This document shows positions 28,517 to 38,000 of a DNA stretch of 64,000 bases, piece by piece. Source of the stretch: an uncultured Eubacteriales bacterium (GTDB lineage Bacteria > Bacillota > Clostridia > Christensenellales > Aristaeellaceae). The position numbers were made by a program, and so were the translations under genes. The notes below the pieces were generated by a model, which made no database searches, was not told the origin of the DNA, and saw nothing but the letters and a program-made list of their open reading frames with translations. The stretch covers positions 1 through 64,000 of the forward strand of contig ONJM01000013.1 of NCBI GenBank assembly GCA_900318145.1. Reading direction: 5' to 3'. The number at the start of each line of letters is the position of its first letter. Position 1 is the first letter of the stretch.

Positions 28517-29887
28517 ATGCCGAAACGCCGCCGGAGAAAGGAATTCAAAAACCGTGGTTCCGTCAGTATCAGCCGGATCATGGCTTTGTCGTTCCTCGGG
28601 ATTATTATTCTGGGCACCTGCCTTCTGTCCCTGCCGGCAGCCTCCCGTTCCGGCCGATCCGCCGGATTTCTGACCTCGCTTTTCACAGCCACCTCCGCCA
28701 CCTGTGTAACCGGACTGGTCATGGGGGACACCTGGACCCTCTGGTCGGCGTTCGGGCAGGTCGTCATTCTGCTGATGATACAGGTGGGCGGCCTCGGCTT
28801 TATGTCCGCCGCTTCCATCGCCTATTTTACCCTGAAGCGGAAAGTCGGCATGCGTTCCAAGCTTGTGATGGCGGAATCCATCGGCGCCAGCAGCATCAGC
28901 GACATCACGGTCCATCAGCGGCGCCTGCTGATCCGTGCTTTTACGGTGGAAGGCGCCGGCGCGCTGATTCTGACCGTCCGGTTCGCTTTCGACTACCCGT
29001 TCCTGCAGGCGCTGCGGTTGGGTATTTTCCATTCCGTATCCGCCTTCTGCAACGCGGGATTTGATATTCTGGGGTTCCGCTCGCCCGGCAGCAGCCTGAT
29101 GCTGTACCATACCGATCCGTTCGTCTGCCTGACGCTGTGCGCCTTGGTCGTGCTGGGCGGCCTCGGTTTCCTTGTCTGGGATGAGCTGCTCCGGGAGCAT
29201 AATCCCCGGAAATGGAGCGTTTATACGCGCCTGGTGCTGATCACCAGCGGTGCGCTGCTCCTGCTCGGCATGGTACTCACCTGTATCCTGGAATGGGAAA
29301 ACCCCGGTACACTCGGTCCCCTGCCCCTCGGCGGAAAGCTGCTTGCCGCGCTGTTTCAGTCCGTAACCCTGCGCACGGCCGGGTTTGCCGGAATGGATCA
29401 GCAGCTGCTGACGCCCGCCTCAAAGGGCGTGGCCATTTTCCTGATGCTCATCGGCGGATCCTCCGGGTCCACTGCCGGCGGCCTTAAAACCGTCACCTTC
29501 GTGGTACTGCTGCTGTTCCTCTGGAACAGAATCCGCGGCCGCTATACTGTCAGTATCTTCAGCCGCACGATTTCCGACGATCATGTGCTGAACGCCATCA
29601 CCATTTTCGTTCTGATGGTAATCCTCAGCTTTGCCGGCGGGACCTTCATCTGCGCCACTTCTCCCGTGCCATTTTCGGATGGGCTGTATGAAACGGTTTC
29701 CGCTCTCGGCACCGTCGGGCTGTCCACGGGGATTACGCCGACGCTGCGCCCTGCGGCAAAAATAATGATTATCCTGTTCATGTATTTCGGCCGGGTAGGT
29801 TTGCTGACCATCAGCTTCGGTTTCCTGAAAAAGAAGCCCGCCGGGGAAAAATACAGATTTGCGAATACCGATCTGCTGATCGGCTGA
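28517..29887 (+). CDS. ktrB: Potassium uptake channel subunit (TrkH/KtrB family)
   Basis: Ion-conducting membrane subunit of a K+ (or Na+-coupled K+) uptake system, 456 aa. The four pore loops are visible: TATSATCVTGLVMGD, SVSAFCNAGFDILG, VTLRTAGFAGMD and SALGTVGLSTGIT, each with the selectivity-filter Gly. The first part is basic (KRRRRKEFKNRG), then membrane helices. I start at ATG 28517 (AGAAGGG six bases before) and not at upstream in-frame ATGs, which have no ribosome site. The regulatory subunit gene follows after 28 bp. Confidence 0.94.
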   Translation: MPKRRRRKEFKNRGSVSISRIMALSFLGIIILGTCLLSLPAASRSGRSAGFLTSLFTATSATCVTGLVMGDTWTLWSAFGQVVILLMIQVGGLGFMSAASIAYFTLKRKVGMRSKLVMAESIGASSISDITVHQRRLLIRAFTVEGAGALILTVRFAFDYPFLQALRLGIFHSVSAFCNAGFDILGFRSPGSSLMLYHTDPFVCLTLCALVVLGGLGFLVWDELLREHNPRKWSVYTRLVLITSGALLLLGMVLTCILEWENPGTLGPLPLGGKLLAALFQSVTLRTAGFAGMDQQLLTPASKGVAIFLMLIGGSSGSTAGGLKTVTFVVLLLFLWNRIRGRYTVSIFSRTISDDHVLNAITIFVLMVILSFAGGTFICATSPVPFSDGLYETVSALGTVGLSTGITPTLRPAAKIMIILFMYFGRVGLLTISFGFLKKKPAGEKYRFANTDLLIG

Positions 29888-29915
29888 TAATCCGGTTCTT
29901 TGGAGGAGGAATCCC

Positions 29916-30563
29916 ATGAAATCCTATGTTGTAATCGGCCTGGGCCGTTTCGGCCTCGAGATGGCCACCAAGCTTTACGCCTGCGGCGAAGATGTGCTGG
30001 CAATTGATACCGACGAGGCAATCGTCGACAAGTATGCCGATAAAGTCACCCGGGCGGTTGCCGCGGACGCGCGGGATATCGACGTGCTGAGAAAACTTGG
30101 GGTGGAGGCCTGTGACCGCGCTGTGGTCGCGATGGGTTCCGATCTTGCGGCTTCAGCCCTGATCACGATGAACCTGAAGACCCTGGGCGTGCCCTATATC
30201 ATCTGCAAGGCGCACGACGATACCTACCGGGAGATCCTGGAAAAGCTGGGAGCGGACCGGGTCATTATCCCTGAGCGGGAAATGGCGGACAAACTGGCGC
30301 TGGGCCTGACATCCACCGGCATTATGGAATATATCGAACTGTCCGATGAATACGGAATCGTGGAAATCACGGTGCCTGAATCCTGGTGCGGCAAAACGAT
30401 CCGCAGCCTCGATCTGCGTTCTGTATATGGCGTAAACGTGCTTTCTGTACGGCAGGGAGACGAACTGCAGATCCCTCCGGATATCGACAGGCCCCTGGAC
30501 AGGCAGTCCGCCCTGGTCGTCCTGTCCGCGTATGATACCATCGACAGGATCAAAAAAATGTAA
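29916..30563 (+). CDS. ktrA: Potassium uptake regulatory subunit (KtrA/TrkA family)
   Basis: Cytoplasmic gating ring subunit for the adjacent channel, 215 aa with a single RCK_N/RCK_C pair as in KtrA (TrkA has two). The Rossmann motif YVVIGLGRFGLEMA (~4-17), with acidic D31 in AIDTDE, suggests NAD(H)/ATP binding; RCK_C covers ~135-213 (YIELSDEYGIVEITVPESW). The ribosome site GGAGGAGG is strong. Co-transcribed with ktrB. RCK_C domains can bind c-di-AMP in Firmicutes; that is a family property, not seen here. Confidence 0.95.
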   Translation: MKSYVVIGLGRFGLEMATKLYACGEDVLAIDTDEAIVDKYADKVTRAVAADARDIDVLRKLGVEACDRAVVAMGSDLAASALITMNLKTLGVPYIICKAHDDTYREILEKLGADRVIIPEREMADKLALGLTSTGIMEYIELSDEYGIVEITVPESWCGKTIRSLDLRSVYGVNVLSVRQGDELQIPPDIDRPLDRQSALVVLSAYDTIDRIKKM

Positions 30564-30579
30564 ACGCCGGAAAAAGAGG

Positions 30580-30611
30580 AAGCGGGAGGATCCGTCCGGA
30601 TCCTTCCGCTT
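30580..30611. terminator. Shared terminator hairpin between ktrA and the CD1247-type gene
   Basis: A 15-bp stem (AAGCGGGAGGATCCG with CGGATCCTTCCGCTT, one G.T pair) with a tiny TC loop. T-rich stretches follow in both directions (GCTTTTTT on plus at 30621, CCTCTTTTTCC on minus), fitting a bidirectional terminator between convergent genes. Confidence 0.75.
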
Positions 30612-30626
30612 GCTGTTTCCGCTTTT

Positions 30627-31070
30627 TTATTCGTCCCCGTCTTCGTCTTCGGCCTCATCCGGTTCTTCCTCAGCGCCCTCCGGCAGCTCCGGAAACAGAT
30701 CCTTGCCGCATTCGGGGCACTTGGTTTCCTCGTCAAAGTCCACGTCGTCCGGATCGATGTCGATCATTGCGCCGCAGTGAGGGCACTCATACTCGATGGT
30801 GCTTTCAAATTCCTCTTCGTCGTCTTCCGCTGCGTCTTCGTCCTCATCGTCGTACAGATCGGCCTCCAGATCCGCCAGATCCTCGTCGATGCTCTCCACA
30901 TAGTCGCTCAGTTCGCCGTGGGACTCAGCCAGTGCTTCAAAGGATTCCCCGACTTCGCCAAGAACCTCCAGGATGTTGAGAATCAGCTTGTGGGCATCCT
31001 TTTCGGGATTCAGTTTCATGCCCTCAGCCAGGCCCTGGAGATAGCTGATCCTGTCTGTCAGTTTGCTCAT
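30627..31070 (-). CDS. Acidic zinc-ribbon protein with CD1247-type N-terminal domain
   Basis: A 147 aa protein with a helical N-terminal domain (~1-60, LTDRISYLQGLAEGMKLNPE) known from clostridial CD1247-type proteins, a very acidic middle (~70-90, DDEDEDAAEDDEEEFE), a zinc ribbon (CPHCG at ~96-100 and CPECG at ~118-122) and an acidic tail. Function unknown. It is upstream of nothing on its own strand and downstream of efp with a 61 bp gap, so it is likely the last gene of an efp-containing transcript. Confidence 0.88.
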   Translation of the reverse strand: MSKLTDRISYLQGLAEGMKLNPEKDAHKLILNILEVLGEVGESFEALAESHGELSDYVESIDEDLADLEADLYDDEDEDAAEDDEEEFESTIEYECPHCGAMIDIDPDDVDFDEETKCPECGKDLFPELPEGAEEEPDEAEDEDGDE

Positions 31071-31131
31071 ATTCCTGTTCCTTTCGCTGATGCGGTCGCC
31101 GCACCCGCATTGTCTTCGCTTTTACTTCCGG

Positions 31132-31689
31132 TCACGCGCGCTTCAGATATTCACCGGAACGGGTGTCAATCTGAATCTTGTCGCCGGTATTGATGAACAG
31201 CGGCACCTGAAGGCTGAAGCCGGTTTCCAGGGTGGCGGGCTTATAGGTATTGGACGCGGTGTCTCCGGCAAATCCGGGTTCGGTATCCGTTACTTCCAGC
31301 ACCACAAAGTTGGGGGCTTCCACGGAGAAAGCGCTTCCCTTGAAGAAGCGGACCGTAACATTGGTGCCTTCCTTCACGAAGGGAATGGCGTCTTCCACCT
31401 GATCCTTGCTCAGGGGCAGCTGTTCATAGGTTTCGGTGTCCATGAAGTAATACAGGTCGCCGTCGTTGTAAACGTACTGCATTTCCTTGGTTTCGATGAT
31501 GGCCTTGGGCATTTTGTCGGTGGGGTTGAAACTGCGTTCAACCACCGCGCCGGTCATCACGTTCTTGATCTTGGTGCGGACAAACGCCGCGCCTTTTCCG
31601 GGCTTTACGTGCTGGAAATCAACGATATTCCATACGCCGCCGTCCCACTCGATGGTAATGCCTTTTTTGAAATCGCCCGCTGTAATCAT
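31132..31689 (-). CDS. efp: Elongation factor P
   Basis: Rescues ribosomes stalled at polyproline stretches by binding next to the P site. At 185 aa it has the full three-domain family length: KOW-like domain I ([20 protein letters not shown]; the loop with the modified residue is PGKGAAF, Lys at ~32), then OB domains II and III ending in [17 protein letters not shown]. The start has a strong GGAGGAGAG. It follows the Xaa-Pro peptidase gene, the usual Firmicutes pepP-efp pair. Confidence 0.97.
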   Translation of the reverse strand: MITAGDFKKGITIEWDGGVWNIVDFQHVKPGKGAAFVRTKIKNVMTGAVVERSFNPTDKMPKAIIETKEMQYVYNDGDLYYFMDTETYEQLPLSKDQVEDAIPFVKEGTNVTVRFFKGSAFSVEAPNFVVLEVTDTEPGFAGDTASNTYKPATLETGFSLQVPLFINTGDKIQIDTRSGEYLKRA

Positions 31690-31767
31690 TGGTTTCTCTC
31701 CTCCGTAATAAAATAATCTTTTATATTTCCGTTATTCGGGTGTTCCCGTATTCTCCGGCGCGTTCCT

Positions 31768-32841
31768 TTACAGGATGATCAGCTGTTTTTCCGCGTCGGT
31801 CAGCGCCTCGCATCCGTTTTCCTTCACCAGGCATGTGTTTTCGATCCGCACGCCGCCCACACCGGGCACGTACACACCGGGTTCCACGGTAATCACGACG
31901 CCGGCCTTCAGGATTTCCTGGCAGGAAGGGCTCAGACGCGGTTCCTCGTGAATATCGATTCCGACGGAATGGCCCAGCCCGTGGCCGAAACGTCCCGCGT
32001 ATCCGCGCGCGTCGATATAGTCCCGCGCCAGCCGGTCGATATCGAAGCAATTCTTCCCGGCCGCAAGCGCGTCCTCACACATGGTCTGCGCGCGCAGCAC
32101 CGTATCATAGATCCGGCGCATCTCCTCTGACGGCTGACCGAACGCGACGGTCCGCGTCATATCCGCGCAGTAGTTGCCGACCTTTGCGCCGAAGTCCATG
32201 GTGATCATATCCCCGCGCCGGATCGTCCGGGAGCCGGGGATCGCGTGGGGAAGGCTGCCGTTCTCGCCCGCGGCGATAATGGTGTCAAACGCCGTCGTGT
32301 CCGCTCCCAGCCGCAGCATCGTGAAATTCAGCTCGATCTGCAGCTCTTTCTCTGTCATGCCCTCCCGGATCTTCGGGAGAATTGCGCGGAAAGCGTCCGC
32401 GGTGATTTTACAGGCTTTCCGGATCGCCATCACTTCGGTCGGCGTTTTTACTTCCCGCAGCTTCTGGGGCGCCTTATCCAGGGAAACACAGGACACTTCT
32501 TCTCCCAGGGCATCCCTGAGCGCGGTAAACCGGTCCACTGACAGATAGTTGGTTTCTGTCTTCACACATGTGATTTTCTCTGCCCGTACAAGTTCCGCGG
32601 CAATCTGGCCGGCGCTGCGATCCTTTTCCGTCATGAGTACTTCAAACCCCGGTGCCTGGCGCTCCGCCTGTTCCGTATACCGGAAGTCCGTCACGATTGC
32701 CCGGCGGTTTCTGGAGATGAACACCAGTCCTTCTCCGGTGTATCCTTCCGTCAGGTAGAACATGTTGGAAGGATCATAAACGATCACCGCTGTGTTTGCT
32801 CCGAGGCGGAGCAGATCCGCCAGCCGTTCCGAAGCTGTCAT
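31768..32841 (-). CDS. Xaa-Pro aminopeptidase/dipeptidase (M24 family)
   Basis: Cytoplasmic metallopeptidase that removes residues next to proline, 357 aa. An N-terminal creatinase-like domain (~1-130) precedes the pita-bread catalytic domain. Metal ligands are visible in order: Asp in MDFGAKVG, Asp in ADMTRTV, His in FGHGLGHSVG, Glu in TVEPGVYV and Glu in VRIENT. Directly upstream of efp on the same strand. A small perfect hairpin (TTCGCTT/AAGCGAA, 32866-32881) lies in its leader; I cannot say whether it is functional. Confidence 0.93.
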   Translation of the reverse strand: MTASERLADLLRLGANTAVIVYDPSNMFYLTEGYTGEGLVFISRNRRAIVTDFRYTEQAERQAPGFEVLMTEKDRSAGQIAAELVRAEKITCVKTETNYLSVDRFTALRDALGEEVSCVSLDKAPQKLREVKTPTEVMAIRKACKITADAFRAILPKIREGMTEKELQIELNFTMLRLGADTTAFDTIIAAGENGSLPHAIPGSRTIRRGDMITMDFGAKVGNYCADMTRTVAFGQPSEEMRRIYDTVLRAQTMCEDALAAGKNCFDIDRLARDYIDARGYAGRFGHGLGHSVGIDIHEEPRLSPSCQEILKAGVVITVEPGVYVPGVGGVRIENTCLVKENGCEALTDAEKQLIIL

Positions 32842-32919
32842 ACTATCCCTTGCCTTTCCGTGCCTTCGCTTGGAAGCGAATACACCTGTTTGTTATTTTA
32901 TCATATCCGCAGGAATTTG

Positions 32920-32952
32920 AAAAGAAAAAAATGACAGCGCCCCGGCGCTGCC
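32920..32952 (-). terminator. Terminator after thrC
   Basis: On the minus strand GGCAGCGCC pairs with GGCGCTGTC (one G.T pair) and is followed by ATTTTTTTC. It lies 41 bp after the thrC stop and separates thrC from the peptidase-efp genes. Confidence 0.9.
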
Positions 32953-32993
32953 ATAGAATTGATTTTTCTTCCGGCCGGATCCTGCCGGATCAG

Positions 32994-34481
32994 TCAGGAA
33001 AAGGCTTCCAGCACAGCTTCCCCCATCCGGTCCCTGCCGCACTCCGCGGTATGCCGCACCGGCAGCTCCCGCAGCTTCCTCACCTGCTCCGGCATCGGAA
33101 TCCCTGTATACTCCTGCAGTTTTTCACTGGCGGCGAACGGATCCCCGCCCGCGTTGTCGCCGGTCAGGGCGCTGAGCACATCCGCGGCAAACTTGTAGGG
33201 ACTTGCGGTGGAAACGATTACCGAGGGCGTGTCGTCCCCGGTGGCCTTCCGGTATTCCCGCAGCACGTGTCCGGCCACCGCGGTATGCGGATCGAAGAGA
33301 TAACCGTCCTGCTCCCAGCGCTTGCGGATTTCCGCAAGCGTGTCCTTGTTGTCCGCGCAGTCTCCCCAGAAAACGTCCGCCATCCATTCCGCCCGCTGAT
33401 CGCCAACGGAATAGCTGCCGCATTCTTTCAGCTGGCCCATCCAGGTACGGATCAGGCTGCCGTCCCGATCCGCCGCTTCATACAGCAGCCGTTCCAGATT
33501 GGAGGAAACGAGAATATCCATGCTGGGGCTGATGGTCTTGAAGAAGGTGCGGTGGGTGGAATAAATGCCGCTGCGGAAGAAGTCCGTCAGCACATTGTTC
33601 CTGTTGCTGGCGCAGATCAGCTTATTCACGGGAAGTCCCATCATCCTGGCGTAATATCCGGCCAGAATGTTGCCGAAGTTGCCTGTGGGCACACAGAAAT
33701 TCACCGGTTCGCCCGCGGCGATCGCGTGCTGCTTCAGCAGATCCGCGTAGGCGGAAAAATAATAAACCACCTGTGGAACCAGCCGCCCGAGATTGATGCT
33801 GTTCGCCGATGAAAGGGTCTTTCCCTTTTTGCCCATTTCCTCGCGGAAGGCTTCGGATCCGAAAAGCTCCTTGACGCCGGTCTGCGCGTCGTCAAAGTTT
33901 CCGTGCACGGCGATTACCCGCGTATTGCTGCCGCCGGTCGTCACCATCTGAAGCTTCTGTACGTCGCTGACGCCGTCCAGCGGGTAAAACACCGTACAGC
34001 TGGTGCCCGGAACGTCGCGGAACCCTTCCAGGGCAGCCTTTCCGGTGTCGCCGCTTGTGGCTACCAGGATACAGACTTCCCGGGTTTCTCCGTTCTTTTC
34101 CGCGGAAAGCCGCAGCAGATGCGGCAGCAGCTGCAGCGCCATATCCTTGAAAGCCAGAGTCGGCCCGTGGAACAGTTCCAGCGCCCAGGTGGCGCCGTCC
34201 AGCTTGGTCAGGGGAGCGATATCCGGATGTGCGAAACGGTCCGCCCCGTAAGCGGCGTGTACCGCGTCCTCAATTTCCCGCAGGGAAAAATCCTCCAGAA
34301 AACGCTTAAGCACCGCTGTCGCGCGCTTCTCGTAGCTCATTTCAGTCAGGGTTGTCAGCCGCTCCGGCGATACAGCCGGAAACATAGCCGGCACATACAG
34401 TCCGCCGTCAGGCGCGATGCCCCGCAGAATCGCCTGGCTTGCTGTGACGCAGCTTTCGCCGCGGGTTGAGAAAAACGACAT
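32994..34481 (-). CDS. thrC: Threonine synthase
   Basis: PLP enzyme converting O-phosphohomoserine to threonine, 495 aa, the long class. The N-terminal part reads RGESCVTASQAILRGIAPDG; the PLP lysine is in GPTLAFKDMALQLLPHLL (~115), and the phosphate-binding loop is VATSGDTGKAALEGF. Downstream, CVPTGNFGNILAGYYARMMG is typical. No hom or thrB gene is adjacent. A terminator sits in the 79 bp before its start, so it probably has its own promoter or is reached by read-through; AGAAGGAG gives the ribosome site. Confidence 0.96.
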   Translation of the reverse strand: MSFFSTRGESCVTASQAILRGIAPDGGLYVPAMFPAVSPERLTTLTEMSYEKRATAVLKRFLEDFSLREIEDAVHAAYGADRFAHPDIAPLTKLDGATWALELFHGPTLAFKDMALQLLPHLLRLSAEKNGETREVCILVATSGDTGKAALEGFRDVPGTSCTVFYPLDGVSDVQKLQMVTTGGSNTRVIAVHGNFDDAQTGVKELFGSEAFREEMGKKGKTLSSANSINLGRLVPQVVYYFSAYADLLKQHAIAAGEPVNFCVPTGNFGNILAGYYARMMGLPVNKLICASNRNNVLTDFFRSGIYSTHRTFFKTISPSMDILVSSNLERLLYEAADRDGSLIRTWMGQLKECGSYSVGDQRAEWMADVFWGDCADNKDTLAEIRKRWEQDGYLFDPHTAVAGHVLREYRKATGDDTPSVIVSTASPYKFAADVLSALTGDNAGGDPFAASEKLQEYTGIPMPEQVRKLRELPVRHTAECGRDRMGEAVLEAFS

Positions 34482-34499
34482 TTTTCCTTGTCTCCTTCT

Positions 34500-34529
34500 G
34501 AAAAAGAGGCGGTTTCGCCTCTTTTTTTC
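34500..34529 (-). terminator. Terminator between the P-loop gene and thrC
   Basis: Perfect AGAGGCG/CGCCTCT stem with a four-base loop, T-rich on the minus strand (TTTTTC). It sits 31 bp after the stop of the P-loop gene and ~20 bp before thrC. With so little room I read it as an intercistronic terminator and not as a T-box or peptide attenuator. Confidence 0.82.
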
Positions 34530-34559
34530 CTTGGTTATGATATTCCGGCAGACCCTTGC

Positions 34560-34970
34560 TCAGATCAGATACTGCTTCAGATGCTCCGGCAGCTCTTCCG
34601 GATCCGCGCTCAGGCTCAGTACAAAATCCACACCGTGCTTTTCCCCAAGCTCGGCCAGCGTACGTACAACCTGCTCGGTGTCCTGCAGTTCGGTATGGCA
34701 CAGGTTCAGAAACGCGTCCACAAACACAGTGCCGATGTCGAAATTGGAGGACAGCATTCCGCACAGGAAGCCGATAAACATATCGGCGTTGTGTATATGA
34801 TAATCTTCGGCGTTGATAAAACGGACCTTATGGTCCACGTCGAACATGTAGCGATTGTCGTCATCCAGGAAAACTACGTCGTGTTCCGCTTCCTTCGCGG
34901 TCGTATTAGTCAGGTCAATCAGCCGCTTCGTTTTGCCGGAGCCCTTCTTGCCTGCTATTACCTGTATCAT
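34560..34970 (-). CDS. Small P-loop ATP-binding protein of unknown function
   Basis: A 136 aa protein starting with a Walker A motif (VIAGKKGSGKTKRLI, residues ~4-18), followed by VVFLDDDNRYMFDVDHKVRF and an aspartate in TVFVDAFLNLC that could be Walker B. Similar small clostridial proteins are annotated simply as ATP-binding; some are loosely called PilT-like, without support here. It follows addB by 58 bp and has its own -10-like TATAAT around 35020 on the minus strand and a strong GAGGAGG before the ATG. Function unknown. Confidence 0.8.
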   Translation of the reverse strand: MIQVIAGKKGSGKTKRLIDLTNTTAKEAEHDVVFLDDDNRYMFDVDHKVRFINAEDYHIHNADMFIGFLCGMLSSNFDIGTVFVDAFLNLCHTELQDTEQVVRTLAELGEKHGVDFVLSLSADPEELPEHLKQYLI

Positions 34971-35028
34971 GGGAATACGCCTCCTCTGTGGTTCATTGTG
35001 GAATTTCCTCTGGTTTGATTATACACTA

Positions 35029-38000
35029 TTATTCTTCTTCACGCAACGTGTTTTCCCCGGCGGCGCTCCGCGCGATGTCCCGGTAAGTGACCGTTTCATT
35101 CCGCGGGCGCAGGGAATCCCGGCCCGCGTGGCACAGCGTCCGGTAAGTGCAGTAACGGCAGGGGCTGTCTTCCCGCGTTTTTCCGCGGGGCGTCGCTTCG
35201 ATTCTTCCGCGCCTGATTTCGCCCGCAATTTCCGCTGCTTTCGCCTCCGCCGCGGCCATCAGTCCCTGAAGCACGCCGTCTTCGACTGCCCATTCCACTC
35301 CCTTTCGCACCGTTCCGTCCTGCCGGAACACTTCATCTATGGAATAAGGCTGAATATCCCGGTCCATCGCCCGGACAATATCCTCCCGGGCATAAACAAG
35401 CCCTTTCATCCGCACTTTTTTCAGCCGCTCCGCCTCAGATTCTTCCGGCGTTTCATCGCCGCAGGACACTTCCGCGTCCTGCACCGGGAAAAACATGGCG
35501 CCAGCGGCTTTTGCGGACGGATAGGCTCTTTCCGCGGCCTTCAGGTAAATCATCAGCTGCAGCTGTTCCCCGTCCTCCATTTTCGCCGGATCCGGCTTTT
35601 TCTCCCTGCTCTTATTGTCCACAACGCGCAGCCAGATGCCTTCGCCGTTTTCATAGGTGTCGATCCTGTCGATGATTCCCTGCACGGCAACCCGCGATCC
35701 GTCTTCCAGCTCCAGCACCGTTGGCGGAAGTCCGCCCGGTTTTCCGAAGCTCTTTTCCGTCGCGATGGTCCTGAAATCGCTGTTGGCCGCGAATCTGGTC
35801 AGCACTCTGGCCGCGTGATGCACCCGCCGCAGATACTCCTCGCTCTGCCAGATTCCAAGCGCGTCCTCGCGCAGCGGCCCGTTTTCCCATTCCTCTGTCA
35901 GCTCGGCGCAGATGGCTTCCATAATGCCGTCCACCCGCTCATCCGCCAGCAGCGGCCATTCCTGCTCCGCCCCCGCCGTTTTCATATACCGGTCCAGAGC
36001 CGCATGAAAGAAGTTTCCTGCGGCCGCGCTGTCAAAATCGAAGGTTTCCTGCTTTACCGGCCGCAGTCCGTAATCGATGAAATGCTGATACGGGCAGGCG
36101 GCAAAACGTTCCAGGCGGCTGATGCTTACGGTCTCTGTCCGGAAAAGCCGTGCCGCTGTATCCTGCCGCAGCGCCGGGAGTTTTTTTCCGGCGCTTTCCG
36201 CGTCCAGCATCGCCTGCACCGTCCGTCCGTATATTCCGCTGTGCAGCAGGGAAACCGCGGCGCTTTCTGCCCCTTCCTCCCGTTTCCCCTCCCGCAGCGC
36301 TTCGAACAGGCCGCCCAGGGATTCCAGCGTCTTCTGGGGAGTGCGGAGGATATACCGCTCCGCGGTGCCCCGCACGCCGCCGCCCTCCCTTATCCGCGGA
36401 AAAACGGTCCGGATCGTGGAAATCATGGCATCTTCCTGCATCGGATTTCCGCTTTCGTCCTGCAGGCTCCAGCTCAGGCGCAGATACCTGCGCGGCGTTG
36501 TCATGGACCGGTAAAAATCGTATTTCCGGATCCAGCCTCTCCGTTCCCGGCTGATTCCGACTTCCCTGCCTGTTCCGTTTTCAAGCTCTTCCCGTTCCCG
36601 GTCTGTCAGCCACCCGCTCTCCGCGGCGGTCATAACGCCTTCCTGAAACCCCAGCAGGATCAGTGCCTCCGTATCCCCGGGAAGCATATGGCCGACGCCG
36701 CCCAGCATCACACCGCTCTCCGTCTCCGGCAGGGTGGACACGGCGGCGCCTGCAAGCGCGCTTTCCAGCATGTTTTTCAGATCCCGCACAGAGATCCGGC
36801 GCGTTCCCAGCAGTGCCCAAAGCTGATCCAGAAGGTCCATAAGCAGCTTCCAGATCTGCCTGTCCGCTACCGCCTCCCGGTAAAGTCCGCTGTCCAGCAG
36901 TGTTTCTTCCCGCTCCTTCAGCCGTTCCCGCACGCCCTCCGTTTCCAGGAACCGGACCACTGCCCGCAGGGATTCTTCGGCGTTCTCCGCTTTTTTAAGT
37001 TCCTCGCGGAACTTTTCGATTGGCGCGGTCATCTTCCGCCTCGCCGTTTCAGCTTCCGCCGCGTCCTCTCCCCGCAGGAAAGGCTGGCGCCACCGGCTTC
37101 CCTCAATCCCGTTGGCCTCCGCGTAATTTGCCAGAATCAGCGCTTCTTTCCCCGTCAGGTTGGAGAATCCGCTCAGGGCGGCCTCCGTCACCTGTTCCGT
37201 CGTATATCCGCCGCTGATACATTCCAGTGCCGCTGTAAGCATCCGGCATACGCCGTGGGAAACTGCCGGGATCTTTTCCGTAATGCAGAAGGGAATCCCG
37301 CTCAGCCGCAGCCTGGAGCACAGAACGCCTTCCAGGGCTGAACCGCCCGGCAGCGCGACGGCCATTCTTTCCCACGGAATCCCTTCCGCGTGCCACGCCA
37401 GCAGGCATTCAGCCGCCTGTTCCGCCTCTTCTCCCCGGTTCGCAGCGGCATAAAGGGTAATCGCTTCTCCCGCCTGTCCCGGAAATGGGTTTTCCCCGTC
37501 CGTAAAGGCGTTTTCATCCAGCCATTGCAGCATCGGACCGCAGTTTCTTCTGGGAGAAAGGATCCGGTATTGCGCCGTTTCCCCGCCCGTTTCCCGCAGT
37601 GCCTCCGAAAGCTTTTCCATGCTCCTGCGCTGTTCCCCGAAAAGCTGAGCGTCGGAAGCTTCACGCGTATCCGCCGTCAGAAAAACCCAGACATGCTGTG
37701 TAAGGCTCCATGCCCTGCACAGCAGTTCTCTGGTATCCGGGCGGATCGTGTCAAAGCCGTAGACCAGCAGATCCGTATCCCGGAAAATATCTGTCCGGCC
37801 CAGGCGGTTTACCGTATCCGTCCAAGCTTTCTTTTCATCCTCAAACTGTTCTGTCACCAGCGCTTCATAGCATTCCCGGATCCTGTTCAGGTCCAGGAGC
37901 TTTTCCCGGACGGCGCCTCTGGCGCTGTTCCGCGCGTACGCTTCCGTTTCTTCCGGGGTAATATCGCTGTCCCGCAGTTCCGCCAGCGCTTCACGCACCC

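Noticed and set aside
34482-34559. Possible T-box or peptide attenuator upstream of thrC
   Set aside because: Only about 40 bases separate the previous stop from the hairpin; no room for a T-box stem I or a leader peptide, so it is read as an intercistronic terminator.
34855-37341. 828-codon open frame on the plus strand opposite addB
   Set aside because: Same shadow effect from GC-rich codons; no motif, no ribosome site, and addB is clearly the coding strand.
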